Of a stretch of DNA of 64,000 nucleotides, positions 44,263 to 53,037 are shown piece after piece. The notes under the pieces are model-generated. The model worked only from the letters and a program-made list of their open reading frames with translations, did not search any database and was not told the origin of the DNA. Position numbers and translations under genes: made by a program. The stretch comes from Chthoniobacteraceae bacterium (lineage in GTDB: Bacteria > Verrucomicrobiota > Verrucomicrobiia > Chthoniobacterales > Chthoniobacteraceae): assembly GCA_947476255.1 (NCBI GenBank), contig CANJPY010000005.1, positions 16,305 to 80,304 on the forward strand, written 5' to 3'. Positions within the stretch are counted from its first letter, which is position 1, and every line of letters starts with the position of its first letter.

Positions 44263-44447
44263 CTCGGGCGCGTTTTAGGAGCGCTTCAAATCGGGAGATG
44301 GCGCTTGTCCCTCTGAAGCGATGAGGAGGAGGCTTGCGAAAAATTATCCTGGGGGCCTCTGGGCCGAAATTCATTGCGATTGCTCAATTGTGAGTCCAAG
44401 AAGGTGAGCTGCCGCGAGTTTTCATTCCGTAAAAGCAACTGCCCCCC

Positions 44448-45476
44448 ATGACTAAAATTTTCCGCGCAAACCTCCCCAGCCTGATTTTCGTTTTCGTACA
44501 GATTGCAACCGCAGCGCAGGTGAGCGCTGAGCCAGCGCCTTTGCGTGTAGGCATCATTGGTTTGGATACTTCCCACGCGCTCGCATTCACGCAGACGCTC
44601 AACAAAGGTCCCAAGAAACCCGAAGATGCGCCGAGGGTAGCTGGGGTGCGCGTGGTTGCCGCATACCCGCAGGGTAGTAAAGAAATCGAGAGCAGCATAA
44701 AAAGAGTCCCCGAGTACACTGAAAAAATGGTTGCCATGGGGGTGGAAATCGTTGACTCCGTGGAAACATTGGTGGCCAAGGTGGATGCAGTCCTGCTGGA
44801 GTCCAACGATGGACGAGTACACCTCGAACAACTGCAACCGGTCCTAAAAGCTCGCAAGCCGGTTTTTATCGATAAACCCATTGCGGCATCGCTCGTGGAT
44901 GCCCTGAAAATCTTTGATGCCGCGGCGAAGGCCGGTGTGCCGGTCTTTTCGGCTTCCTCCCTTCGCTATGGAATGGCAACACAGGCTGTGCGGAATGGGA
45001 GCATCGGTACTGTCAAAAGTGCTGAAACCTTTAGTCCGGTGCATCTTGAGCCTACGCATCCCGATCTTTTTTGGTATGGCATTCATGGTTGCGAAAGTCT
45101 CTATACAGTCATGGGAACAGGGTGCCAGACTGTCAAACGGTCCGTGAGTGAAGATGGCAAAGTGGAGGTCTTAGGCGCATGGAAAGGCGGTCGTACCGGG
45201 GTGTTTAGACAGGAGAATGGGAAAGATCGCAAGGGCTATGGCGGCATCGCGCATGGAGAGACGGGGGACGCGCCAGTGGGGGCTTATGACGGATACGATG
45301 TGCTTTTATTTGCGATCGTTGAGATGTTCCGCTCGGGGACCCCTCCAGTGAGCGTCACCGAAACCATAGAGCTGTATGCTTTTATGGAGGCCGCGGACGA
45401 GAGTAAACGGAGGAACGGGGCCGAAGTTAGTCTGGGGGAGGTTCTGGATAAAGCGAAAGCCGCCGCTTTTCGCTGA
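44448..45476 (+). CDS. Gfo/Idh/MocA-family oxidoreductase with Sec signal peptide
   Basis: A 342-residue protein with a cleavable N-terminal signal (1-26, ending VSA). A Rossmann fold begins LRVGIIGLDTSHALAF near 31; the usual GxGxxG is replaced by GLDTSHA, a variant seen in secreted members. FIDKPIAASLVDALKIF carries the DKP motif, equivalent to the family's EKP. The C-terminal part includes FWYGIHGCESLYTVMGTG. It probably acts on a sugar or cyclitol outside the cytoplasm, or is a non-catalytic homologue. It is followed by a strong terminator. Confidence 0.85.
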   Translation: MTKIFRANLPSLIFVFVQIATAAQVSAEPAPLRVGIIGLDTSHALAFTQTLNKGPKKPEDAPRVAGVRVVAAYPQGSKEIESSIKRVPEYTEKMVAMGVEIVDSVETLVAKVDAVLLESNDGRVHLEQLQPVLKARKPVFIDKPIAASLVDALKIFDAAAKAGVPVFSASSLRYGMATQAVRNGSIGTVKSAETFSPVHLEPTHPDLFWYGIHGCESLYTVMGTGCQTVKRSVSEDGKVEVLGAWKGGRTGVFRQENGKDRKGYGGIAHGETGDAPVGAYDGYDVLLFAIVEMFRSGTPPVSVTETIELYAFMEAADESKRRNGAEVSLGEVLDKAKAAAFR

Positions 45477-45478
45477 AG

Positions 45479-45499
45479 CCCAGATTGCGTCTGGGTTTT
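45479..45499 (+). terminator. Rho-independent terminator after the oxidoreductase gene
   Basis: CCCAGA (45479-45484), loop TTGCG, TCTGGG (45490-45495), then TTTT (45496-45499). It begins two bases after the TGA stop. Confidence 0.75.
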
Positions 45500-45785
45500 G
45501 CGAAACTTATCTAATCCGGCCGGCTTTTGCACTCGCAGAGAGGAGCGGGTGCAAGGGGGGTAAAGGAAGTGCGGCGGGGGCTTTAGCCCGCGTTTCGAAG
45601 CGGTTTTATGGATCATCCGCGCTGCAATGCGCCCGTTTTTTCCCGCTTTAATGTCGTGCCGGCCTTTAAGAGGAAACGGTTGCCTCGAGTGGGGCGGAGT
45701 TGGCCTCTTTTGGCAGAGGTTCTCCAAACCGCCCATTGACTCCTGCCCTCGGCGCTACTAGGCTTGACGTCTTTCCCGAATACTT
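45500..45785 (+). promoter_or_regulatory. Leader and promoter region of rpoZ
   Basis: No gene is visible. Two further hairpins are present, GCACTCGC/GCGGGTGC (45529-45552) and a GCGGGGGC/GCCCGC stem near 45572-45592. A possible promoter is TTGACT at 45736-45741, a 17-bp spacer and TAGGCT at 45759-45764, about 21 bases before the rpoZ ATG. The -10 match is poor. Confidence 0.35.
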
Positions 45786-46004
45786 ATGACCAGTCATCTT
45801 CTTGAAGAAGCGCTCAAAAAAGTTCCCACTCACCAAGCGCTGGTGAACATCGTCAGCAAGCGCGTACGTCAATTGACCCAGGGGGAGCGCCCGTTGGTGG
45901 AGGCTGGTTTTAGAACAGGGTTTGCAGACATCGCTCTCCAAGAAATCATCGAAGGTAAACTGTCTATTACCTACCCCACACCGAGTGTTTCCTTGGATGA
46001 GTAA
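45786..46004 (+). CDS. rpoZ: DNA-directed RNA polymerase omega subunit
   Basis: A 72-residue protein with the omega-subunit pattern: ALVNIVSKRVRQLTQGERPLV (residues about 18-38), matching the family's region around the conserved VxRRAxQL, followed by an acidic C-terminal region that includes FADIALQEIIEGKL. Omega helps assemble and stabilise the beta' subunit. It is shorter than the E. coli protein (91 residues), as in several PVC bacteria. smpB follows after 76 bp. Confidence 0.85.
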   Translation: MTSHLLEEALKKVPTHQALVNIVSKRVRQLTQGERPLVEAGFRTGFADIALQEIIEGKLSITYPTPSVSLDE

Positions 46005-46080
46005 ACGGCGGGTGCCGCCGCTTTTTTAAGCTCGAGGGGAGCCTTTTGGTGTTTTTTTAACTGGGCTGAATGAGGGAATC

Positions 46081-46554
46081 ATGAGTGGAAAGAGCGTTGA
46101 GATTTCAGTGAACCGAAAGGCGCTGAGGGATTTTCACATTCTGGAGCGGTTTGAAGCGGGGTTGGAACTCAAGGGCACCGAGGTCAAGAGCATCCGCACA
46201 GGGCATGCAAACCTCTTGGGGGCGTTTGCCCGCGTCGAGAACATGCAGGTCTATCTGTATGAACTGGATATTCGCGAGTACGACAAGGCGAGCCACACCC
46301 AGCACGAGCCCAAAAGCCGGCGCCGTCTCTTGCTCCACCGGCAGCAAATTCGAAAGCTTTTTGAGCAGACCCATATCAAGGGCAACAGCATTGTAGGCCT
46401 CCGTCTTTACTGGAAGGGGCATCGCGTTAAGGTCGAACTCGGAGTGGGTTCGGGTAAGGACAAAGCGGATCAACGGGCGGATCTAAAAACGCGGGCTGAG
46501 AAAAGGGAGATGGATCGGGAGGTCTCTCGGTTTAATCGGGGCAAGAAAAGTTAG
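46081..46554 (+). CDS. smpB: SsrA-binding protein SmpB
   Basis: A 157-residue protein of normal length. It binds tmRNA and delivers it to stalled ribosomes. Signatures are NRKALRDFHILERFEAGLEL, GTEVKSIRTGHANL, RRRLLLHRQQIRKL and the C-terminal basic tail RAEKREMDREVSRFNRGKKS that is needed for positioning in the ribosome. A tmRNA gene, often close by, is not visible here. Confidence 0.95.
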   Translation: MSGKSVEISVNRKALRDFHILERFEAGLELKGTEVKSIRTGHANLLGAFARVENMQVYLYELDIREYDKASHTQHEPKSRRRLLLHRQQIRKLFEQTHIKGNSIVGLRLYWKGHRVKVELGVGSGKDKADQRADLKTRAEKREMDREVSRFNRGKKS

Positions 46555-46924
46555 TCAAAGCTTGTACGCTACTGTACGGCTATTGTGCGCTGGGATTGTG
46601 CGCTGGGATTGTGCGCTGGGATTGTGCGCTGGGATTGTGCGCTGGGATTGTGCGCTGGGATTGTGCGCCGGGATTGTGCGCCGGGATTGTGCGCCGGGAT
46701 TGTGCGCCGGGATTGTGCGCCGGGATTGTGCGCTGGGAGTAGAGTCGGTTCGTGGGGCCCGCAAGAAGGACGTTTTTCGCGCGTCTTCGTTGCATTGTTA
46801 AGCAATCGTAATTAGTCGATTCACTTGAGAGCGGAGACTGACGCTACCGCGAATCAGTATTGAGGCAGAAAACTTCTGTCAGGTGTGGGCTGGAAGAGGC
46901 TGGTAAAACAGGGGGAGGCTTACA
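46555..46924. other. Repeat-bearing intergenic region between smpB and the sugar transferase
   Basis: These 370 bases contain the 13-bp array (46582-46737) and about 185 bases that should include the promoter of the sugar-transferase gene. A good Shine-Dalgarno sequence, GGGGGAGG (46911-46918), lies six bases before ATG 46925, which is unusual among the genes here. No tmRNA-like structure is visible. Confidence 0.6.
46582..46737. repeat. Twelve 13-bp tandem repeats (ATTGTGCGCTGGG)
   Basis: Twelve perfectly spaced copies; copies 1-6 and 12 read CTGGG at the end while copies 7-11 read CCGGG. Because 13 is not divisible by three, each reading frame cycles through the same 13-residue peptide, leaving several frames open on both strands. 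Confidence 0.97.
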
Positions 46925-48310
46925 ATGTTTGCGTATCGTGCTCGTGGGTTCGATGCATTGGTGGGGGCGGCGCAGTGCATGCTGCACTGGGGGGCTCTGT
47001 GGGTGGCGGTCCGGTTATATGAGGGATACTTTCTCGTTTCTAACGGGTTAAGTGAATATTTTGGTCTTCTGTGCTGGGCGTGGAGCGCAGGCATAGGTGC
47101 CGAATTGTTGTGGTGCAAGCACTGGCATGGAGACGGTTCGTCTCCTGCGTGGACCAAGTGTTTGCAGCGTGGAATGTTTGCTTGCGCTTTTTCAGGCCTT
47201 GCGGCGTTTGAGCCTGTGTTGCGTCATTTGAGTGCGGCTTCGGTCGCTGTGTTGTGGTGCAGTCATTTAACGCTGCTTGTCGGGGCCTATCAACTTCTGC
47301 CAAGGTGGCTTGGATTCCTTCTTTTTGGCTCCAATCACAGGCACCGCGTCATTGTGGTCGGGGAGGAGGAGCGGGTTGCCGATTTGGAGCGCGTTTTAAG
47401 TTCAAGAAGCGGATTAGGTTATCATCCGGTGGGTAGGATGGGAGGGGCGTCCAAACGAAACGCCGGAAGCGGACTTCCTTTCTTCGGGGGCTCCGACGCC
47501 TTTGAGGAGGTGGTGCGGCAAAAAGGGGTGGACCAGGTCATTCTCGCGGGAGGCGTGCGGGAGGCGCAGGTGAGCGAGTGGAAGACTAATTGTGAAAAGC
47601 TTGGTGTGCGTCTGGTGGTAGCGCAGAAGTTTACGGAATCTGAATTGGGCGGATTTTCGTGGGAGGCCCAAGGCGAATGGTGTTTTGGAATGGCCTGCCA
47701 CGAACCGCTGCAAAGTCCCATCAACCGGGTTCTCAAGCGGGCCCTGGATATCTGCGTGGCGGTTCCGGCAATCTTATTTGGTGTGCTGCCAGTGGCTTTG
47801 TGCACTTGGGGGATTCAATGTTTCCAATCACCAGGCCCCGTGTTTTACAGGCAGTTAAGGCATGGAAGGGGAAATCGCACCTTTCGGGTCTGGAAATTTC
47901 GCACGATGCATGTCGGGCCGGCAATGGCTGCCGTTCAGGCCACGCGAAACGACTCGCGCATTTATCCGTTTGCCGCGTGGTTGCGGCGCCACAGCCTGGA
48001 TGAATTACCACAGTTTTTGAATGTACTGGGCGGCGAAATGAGTGTCGTGGGGCCGCGCCCTCACTTTGTCGAACACACGGGACAGTTTGCGGAGCAACAG
48101 CGCTACCATGTGCGTAGTTTTGTGAAGCCGGGGATCACGGGACTTGCTCAGGTCAATGGGTGTCGCGGTGAGGTGCGGTGTGCCAAGGACATGGAGCGGC
48201 GGGTGCGCTTTGATATTATTTATGTGGAACGCTGGAACCTCTGGATGGATATTCAATTGATCGCCCAGACAGCGTGGCAGGTGGTGGTGCCTCCGCCCAC
48301 GGCGTATTGA
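46925..48310 (+). CDS. Polyprenyl-phosphate sugar-1-phosphate transferase (exopolysaccharide initiation)
   Basis: A 461-residue membrane protein of the bacterial sugar-transferase family (WbaP/WcaJ type). Several N-terminal membrane helices (about 10-140) precede a CoA-binding-like domain (HRVIVVGEEERVADLERV near 140, GVDQVILAGG). The transferase domain begins INRVLKRALDICVAV near 263 and contains GPVFYRQLRHGRGNRTF, VWKFRTMHVG, RRHSLDELPQFLNVLGGEMS and VGPRPHFVEH, all core motifs. It adds the first sugar phosphate to undecaprenyl phosphate and so starts exopolysaccharide or O-antigen synthesis. No other polysaccharide genes are adjacent. Confidence 0.93.
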   Translation: MFAYRARGFDALVGAAQCMLHWGALWVAVRLYEGYFLVSNGLSEYFGLLCWAWSAGIGAELLWCKHWHGDGSSPAWTKCLQRGMFACAFSGLAAFEPVLRHLSAASVAVLWCSHLTLLVGAYQLLPRWLGFLLFGSNHRHRVIVVGEEERVADLERVLSSRSGLGYHPVGRMGGASKRNAGSGLPFFGGSDAFEEVVRQKGVDQVILAGGVREAQVSEWKTNCEKLGVRLVVAQKFTESELGGFSWEAQGEWCFGMACHEPLQSPINRVLKRALDICVAVPAILFGVLPVALCTWGIQCFQSPGPVFYRQLRHGRGNRTFRVWKFRTMHVGPAMAAVQATRNDSRIYPFAAWLRRHSLDELPQFLNVLGGEMSVVGPRPHFVEHTGQFAEQQRYHVRSFVKPGITGLAQVNGCRGEVRCAKDMERRVRFDIIYVERWNLWMDIQLIAQTAWQVVVPPPTAY

Positions 48311-48367
48311 GGAAACGACTGTGCCCCGTTGCTTGCCGGTTTTAGGTCCGGATGAAGAGGCAAAGGG

Positions 48368-49363
48368 CTAACGTACAGAGGCCAAGGCGAGGGCGGCGCA
48401 TCCTACGGCCCCCGCGTCGTTACCGAGAGCGGCAGGGACAATCCGCAACTGAGAGTTAATGACGCTGGAGGTTCTACTTCTGAGGGAACGTTCGATGTGT
48501 GGGAAGAGAAGGTCGCCGGCCTTGGCCACGCCGCCTCCAACGACAATAATATCAGGGTTTAGAATCCAAACTACATTGGCAAACGCCGCCCCTAATTCAT
48601 TGCCGATGGTTTCCCAGATGTTGTGAGCAACCGCGCAGCCCTTGTGGGCGGCGGTGGCTAAATCCAGAGGGGTACATTCGGGGGTAGGAGCCTGAATGCC
48701 CGCGGTGGCATAGGCCTTGAGCGCGCGTGTGCTGATTGGATGATTCCCGACGTAGGCTTCCAGACAGCCTTTGTTGCCATAGGGGCCGGGTTCTCCGTTC
48801 ATGTCGATGCTGGTATGGCCCAGTTCGCCGGCGGCAAGTTGCGAGCCCCGGTAGAGCTGCCCTTCCAGAATCAGTGCCCCACCCACGCCCGTGCCGAGCG
48901 TGATACACACGGCATTACGGGTTTGCGCGGCCGCTCCATACAGCCACTCTCCATAGGCCATTGCATTGGCATCGTTTTCAAGAATCACGGGCACTTTTAA
49001 ACGCTCCGAGAGGATCTTGCTTACCGGTACTTCAGTCCATCCCGCCACGTTGGAAAGACCGTGCACGATTCCTTGAACGCTATCGACAAATCCCGGAAGC
49101 CCAATCCCCACGGGAACCAAAGAGGGAAGCTCGCGGCATAAAGCTCGGATGCCCTCCTCCATGGCGCTCAAGGTGTCTTCTGCAGAACGGCCCTGGGGAT
49201 TAATCGTGGTCCCATGAGTGAGGACATTTTTGCCCTGCACCAGTGCGGGTTTGATGCTGGTGCCACCGAAGTCAATACCGACGGCGTAAGATGGGGATGT
49301 GGAAACAGTCACAAAGGTGGGTTGGTTGTTATCGGTGGGTTTTCGCGCAATACCGGTTTCCAA
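48368..49363 (-). CDS. ROK-family sugar kinase (glucokinase-like)
   Basis: A 331-residue protein. The phosphate-binding loop is AVGIDFGGTSIKPALV near 27, the sugar-binding region has GIGLPGFVDS and ENDANAMAYGE, and CITLGTGVGGALI is the second phosphate motif. The ROK zinc site is altered: after the conserved histidine in GELGHTSID the usual CxCG appears as GPYG, leaving only the cysteine in GNKGCLEAY. The annotated ATG overlaps the end of coaX by 35 bases; a GTG at 49312 is an alternative start giving no overlap. Probably phosphorylates glucose or a related hexose. Confidence 0.88.
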   Translation of the reverse strand: METGIARKPTDNNQPTFVTVSTSPSYAVGIDFGGTSIKPALVQGKNVLTHGTTINPQGRSAEDTLSAMEEGIRALCRELPSLVPVGIGLPGFVDSVQGIVHGLSNVAGWTEVPVSKILSERLKVPVILENDANAMAYGEWLYGAAAQTRNAVCITLGTGVGGALILEGQLYRGSQLAAGELGHTSIDMNGEPGPYGNKGCLEAYVGNHPISTRALKAYATAGIQAPTPECTPLDLATAAHKGCAVAHNIWETIGNELGAAFANVVWILNPDIIVVGGGVAKAGDLLFPHIERSLRSRTSSVINSQLRIVPAALGNDAGAVGCAALALASVR

Positions 49364-50081
49364 TCAAGCGTAACCCTTCGAGGGTTAGTTTTGGGATGAC
49401 GTCGGTGATTTCGGGCAGGTCCGCAGCAATGAGCTTTGCATCGCCTCCCGTTGCAATAATCCGAAGATTTTTACTTTTGGGAAGGCTTTGGCGGATTTTG
49501 CTCAGGATTTCTCGGATGAGTCCTCGGTATCCATAGACAGCCCCAGCGAGCATGGCGTGTTTTGTCGATTTGCCGATGACTCCCGGTGGTTCAAGCAGGG
49601 TGATTTTGGGGAGCTGTGCAGTGCGTTGATGCAGGTAATCCGTCATGGATTCGAGTCCGGGTGCGATGACTCCTCCCACGTATGCGCCTTCCTTGGAGAG
49701 GATATCGAAGGTGACGGCGGTGCCAAAATCCACGACGACCGCCGGCGGCTTGAATAAGTGGGCAGCTGCGACCGCATTGGCCAGGCGATCGGCCCCGATT
49801 GTGGAGGGAGCGGGATAATCGATACCCACCCCCAAGTCGGTGGAAGCGGTGACGTCAATGAGGGTGACATTTTTGAAGACCTTTTTGAAAAGAGCTCTCT
49901 TGGTCGGCACCACGGAGCACAGCACCACGCATTCGTACTTCCAGCTTTTGACGAGGGCTTTCACGTTTGTCTCACTCAACGTTTCTGTGCGAATGCGATG
50001 GACCGCACCGACTTGACGTGTGCTGGATAGCGCAAATTTGGTGTACGAGTTGCTGTTGTCGATCAGGAGAAAAGCGGCCAT
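49329..50081 (-). CDS. coaX: Type III pantothenate kinase
   Basis: A 250-residue enzyme for the first step of coenzyme A synthesis. Family motifs are FLLIDNSNSYTKFAL at the N-terminus (the acidic phosphate-binding loop), STIGADRLANAVAA near 95, VVVDFGTAVTFDIL near 115, and GGVIAPGLESM near 138. Length is normal. It lies upstream of the ROK kinase and may be co-transcribed with it. Confidence 0.93.
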   Translation of the reverse strand: MAAFLLIDNSNSYTKFALSSTRQVGAVHRIRTETLSETNVKALVKSWKYECVVLCSVVPTKRALFKKVFKNVTLIDVTASTDLGVGIDYPAPSTIGADRLANAVAAAHLFKPPAVVVDFGTAVTFDILSKEGAYVGGVIAPGLESMTDYLHQRTAQLPKITLLEPPGVIGKSTKHAMLAGAVYGYRGLIREILSKIRQSLPKSKNLRIIATGGDAKLIAADLPEITDVIPKLTLEGLRLIGNRYCAKTHR

Positions 50082-50350
50082 CGATAGAAAAGGGGAGAAT
50101 AGAGTGAGAGAATTTCCAGAGGAGGCAATGAAAATGCGAGGGAGACCCCGAGTGCAACGGAGCTCTGGGGAGCGTGCGATGGAGAAGACTGTTTTCTAAG
50201 GGGGGCGAAACAGACCGCGGGCGCCGGACACCCGGAGAGAGGGGGGAACCAAAACGATTTTTGAAAATTAATGTGATAGATAGGGACGGTAAGTGTAGAA
50301 AATTCTGTGTTTACACTCCACCAGTCGCACTGGCAAAATTTCGTTTTGTT
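50082..50350. other. Divergent region between coaX and the channel gene
   Basis: No gene is supported; the channel frame is open back to 50174 but homology begins at 50351. An inverted repeat AGTGTA/TACACT (50292-50317) could be an operator. Confidence 0.4.
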
Positions 50351-51391
50351 ATGAACCAACCCCTTAAAGAAACGCCGCGCGTGCATCTTCTGCATGTGAT
50401 GTTTACGGACCCCAAAGCGCCTGCTTTTCTGGCTTGGCAAGGAGTGTTGAACCTTTTGATTTTTACCTCCTGCATCTCGATGGCTTTTGAGACGGTTGAA
50501 TCCGTTGCCACCAATTATCACGGAGTGCTTTTCGCCGTCGAATGCTCGGCGCTCGCGTTTTTTACGCTCGACTACCTTGGCAACCTGTTTTTCGCGGAGA
50601 ACAGGGTCCGTTACATCTTCAGTTTTTGGGGATTGGTGGATCTCATTTCGATCCTTCCCAGCTACCTGATGATTCTAAACCTGACGGCACTTCAGGGCGC
50701 CAAGGTGTTCCGAATTCTGCGCGTCGTGCGGGTGCTCCGGGTGCTCAAGATGGCGAGAACGACGCTGCAGCAAATCACCTCCCAATCCAAGAGTGCGAAC
50801 CCAATCGTCTCGAATTTGCGGATCTATTTGATCGCACTTTTCTCTGTGATGATGATTTCGAGCACTCTGATGTACTATGTGGAGGGCGGCTTTTACACTG
50901 GGGACGCATTAACTGCAGGCCAGAAAGCATTTGATGCGCAGCTGGCCGCGGATCCCGCCTCCAAAGATCTGCCTGAAGCGGACAGGAAGTTTGTTCCCGT
51001 GGATCCCATCGGAGGCAACCCGATTCCCACGGACAAACAGTTTTTTACCTCCATTCCTGCAGCGATGTGGTGGTGCATTGTGACCCTGACGACGACAGGT
51101 TACGGGGACATGTATCCGGTTAGCTTTGGAGGCCGGGTGATTGCCGGGGGCACCATGCTGCTGGGCTTGGTTTTGTTCGGGATTTTGATGAATATTGTGG
51201 GCAAAACGTTGATGGTTTTGCTCTTCGGGGAGTCTGTGGACGAAAGCCGCAATGAACCGCCCACCAGAGAGACCGTGGTCAAGACGATGCTGGAAACCAA
51301 GCTCATCTCTGGAGCGCGTTACGATGCGCTCATGGGTATGAGTTCCGAGCAATTTCGAGACTTCTTGGAAAACGGCACGGCTGTTCGCTAG
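50351..51391 (+). CDS. Voltage-gated potassium channel-like protein
   Basis: A 346-residue six-helix ion channel. Helices S1-S3 lie in the first 115 residues, S4 carries regularly spaced arginines ([16 protein letters not shown], residues 121-136), S5 is near 156-176, and the pore has the selectivity filter TTTGYGD (247-253) before S6. Between S5 and the filter is an extra extracellular loop of about 55 residues rich in Asp/Pro/Lys ([24 protein letters not shown]). A cytoplasmic tail of about 55 residues follows, without a recognisable CNB or RCK domain. Probably mediates voltage-dependent potassium flux. Confidence 0.9.
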   Translation: MNQPLKETPRVHLLHVMFTDPKAPAFLAWQGVLNLLIFTSCISMAFETVESVATNYHGVLFAVECSALAFFTLDYLGNLFFAENRVRYIFSFWGLVDLISILPSYLMILNLTALQGAKVFRILRVVRVLRVLKMARTTLQQITSQSKSANPIVSNLRIYLIALFSVMMISSTLMYYVEGGFYTGDALTAGQKAFDAQLAADPASKDLPEADRKFVPVDPIGGNPIPTDKQFFTSIPAAMWWCIVTLTTTGYGDMYPVSFGGRVIAGGTMLLGLVLFGILMNIVGKTLMVLLFGESVDESRNEPPTRETVVKTMLETKLISGARYDALMGMSSEQFRDFLENGTAVR

Positions 51392-51561
51392 TCGCCTGTC
51401 TGTTTGGTTTTGATGGATTCTTCGATTTAATGGCGAATGGTTCGTCCGTGTTCTTGGTTTCTAACTCGGCTCGTTTGCCGTAGGGGTCTAAGTTTTGGCT
51501 TGGAAAAGACTCTAGACACTCTGAGGCTTCTCTCCAGGAGAGGCTCAAACCTGCCCAAATC

Positions 51562-52839
51562 ATGCGTTTTTCCCAGAGCCTTTCTCCACTCGTTACCGCC
51601 ACACTCATTCTTGTTTCCTCGGATGCTGCCGTCTTAAACGCTGCGGAGGCATGGCCCCGTTTTCTGGGCGCCAAGCAGAACAATACGGTGGAGGGAGCGT
51701 CGAAATTACCGGTGACTTGGGATCCGGCCAAGAATGTGCGCTGGCGCACGGAGATTCCCGGCGAAGGATGGTCTTCGCCCTTGGTCGCGGACGGTCGCGT
51801 GTGGTTGACGACGGCGACTCAGGATGGGTTGTCGCTGCGGGCGGTGGCGGTTGATTTGGCTTCCGGCAAGATCCTTCACGACGTGGAAGTTTTTCACCCT
51901 GAGGCCGCGCCGCCCAAACACAGGAGAAACTCCTACGCATCGCCCACGGGGGTGTTAAGCGGGGGACGTTTTTTTGTGCACTTCGGGACCAATGGGACGG
52001 CGGCTTTGGATGCCAAGACGGGGGAAGTCCTGTGGCGGCAGCAAACGCTCAAAGTGGACCATCAGAATGGTCCGGGTGGGTCGCTGACGGAGTACGGGGA
52101 CTATTTGCTGGTACCCTGCGATGGAATGGATGTGCAGCACGAGGTTGCGCTTCGGAAGAGCACAGGTGAGATCGCCTGGGACGTAGAGCGCTCGGCGAAG
52201 CCTCTTTTGTCCACTCTGCCTCCGGACAGGCGCAAGGCGTATGGGACTCCGTTTTTACTGGAAAACGGTGGCTCCACGGTGAGCCTCACGACCGCTTCAA
52301 ACCGTTTGTACGCTCTGGATCCCGCCACAGGCAAGGAGCGCTGGTTTGTGAATTATGGTCCGGGATTTTCCAATGTCCCTATTCCTGCTACGGACGGGAA
52401 AACGCTGGTGATCAGCACTGGCTTTATGAAACCCGAAGTTTGGGCCATCAAGCTGGAAGGGGCACAGGGCGATATTTCTGAAACCCACGTTCTCTGGAAG
52501 CAGAAAACCGCGGCCCCAGACCAGGCCACTCCGGTAATTGTGGGCCACATGGTGTTCACGGTTTCCTCGGGGGGGATTGCCTCGTGCCTGGACATTGCGA
52601 CGGGAGATATTCTCTGGAGGGAGCGCATCGGGAGCGATTTTGCCGCGACGCCCCTTGTGGCCAATGGGTTGGTGTACTTTTGGGACTGCAGCGGAGTGAC
52701 GACTGTGGTGAAAGCGCAGCCCACTTTTGAAGTGGTTGTGAAAAATACACTTCCCGAGGGGTTCATGGCGTCTCCCGCAGTGGTGGGCGATACCCTCGTC
52801 CTCCGCACAAAAGCGGCGCTCTACAGTGTCGAACCCTAG
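51562..52839 (+). CDS. Secreted PQQ-like beta-propeller protein
   Basis: A 425-residue protein with a Sec signal peptide (about 1-28, ending LNA). It begins AWPRFLGAKQNNTVEGAS, typical of PVC PQQ-like proteins, and continues with propeller blades marked by alternating LVADGRVWLTTAT, LDAKTGEVLWRQQ, LDPATGKERWFVNYG and LDIATGDILWRERI motifs. The conserved PQQ-binding acidic residues cannot be assigned, so it may be a structural or assembly propeller like BamB rather than a dehydrogenase. Extracytoplasmic. Confidence 0.88.
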   Translation: MRFSQSLSPLVTATLILVSSDAAVLNAAEAWPRFLGAKQNNTVEGASKLPVTWDPAKNVRWRTEIPGEGWSSPLVADGRVWLTTATQDGLSLRAVAVDLASGKILHDVEVFHPEAAPPKHRRNSYASPTGVLSGGRFFVHFGTNGTAALDAKTGEVLWRQQTLKVDHQNGPGGSLTEYGDYLLVPCDGMDVQHEVALRKSTGEIAWDVERSAKPLLSTLPPDRRKAYGTPFLLENGGSTVSLTTASNRLYALDPATGKERWFVNYGPGFSNVPIPATDGKTLVISTGFMKPEVWAIKLEGAQGDISETHVLWKQKTAAPDQATPVIVGHMVFTVSSGGIASCLDIATGDILWRERIGSDFAATPLVANGLVYFWDCSGVTTVVKAQPTFEVVVKNTLPEGFMASPAVVGDTLVLRTKAALYSVEP

Positions 52840-52950
52840 CAGAACGGTGTTAAAAGCGGAAAAACCCACGTGTGAGTGCTTCACACTCCCGCGCGGGCGC
52901 AGGGATCCCATACGCGCGGGGAAGCGGTGTTTCCCGCGCGATTTTCACGT

Positions 52951-53030
52951 CCTGCGTGCCTGCGCGTGCCTGCGCGTGCCTGCGCGTGCCTGCGCGTGCC
53001 TGCGCGTGCCTGCGCGTGCCTGCGCGTGCC
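52951..53030. repeat. Seven 10-bp tandem repeats (TGCGCGTGCC) between convergent genes
   Basis: Seven perfect copies at 52961-53030 follow one imperfect copy. The array lies between the stop of the PQQ-like gene (52839) and the end of the methyltransferase gene (53038). Short frames through it, of type ACACLRVPAR, are artefacts of the array. Confidence 0.95.
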
Positions 53031-53037
53031 TCTGCTC

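Noticed and set aside
46562..46815. Several frames across the 13-bp array on both strands
   Set aside because: Open only because the array lacks stop codons; they encode the same 13-residue peptide over and over.
46555..46924. Possible tmRNA gene next to smpB
   Set aside because: No tRNA-like ends or tag-reading frame; the region is mostly tandem repeat.
32034..53030. CRISPR array
   Set aside because: All repeat tracts are direct head-to-tail arrays of 9-15 bp without spacers, and no cas genes are present.
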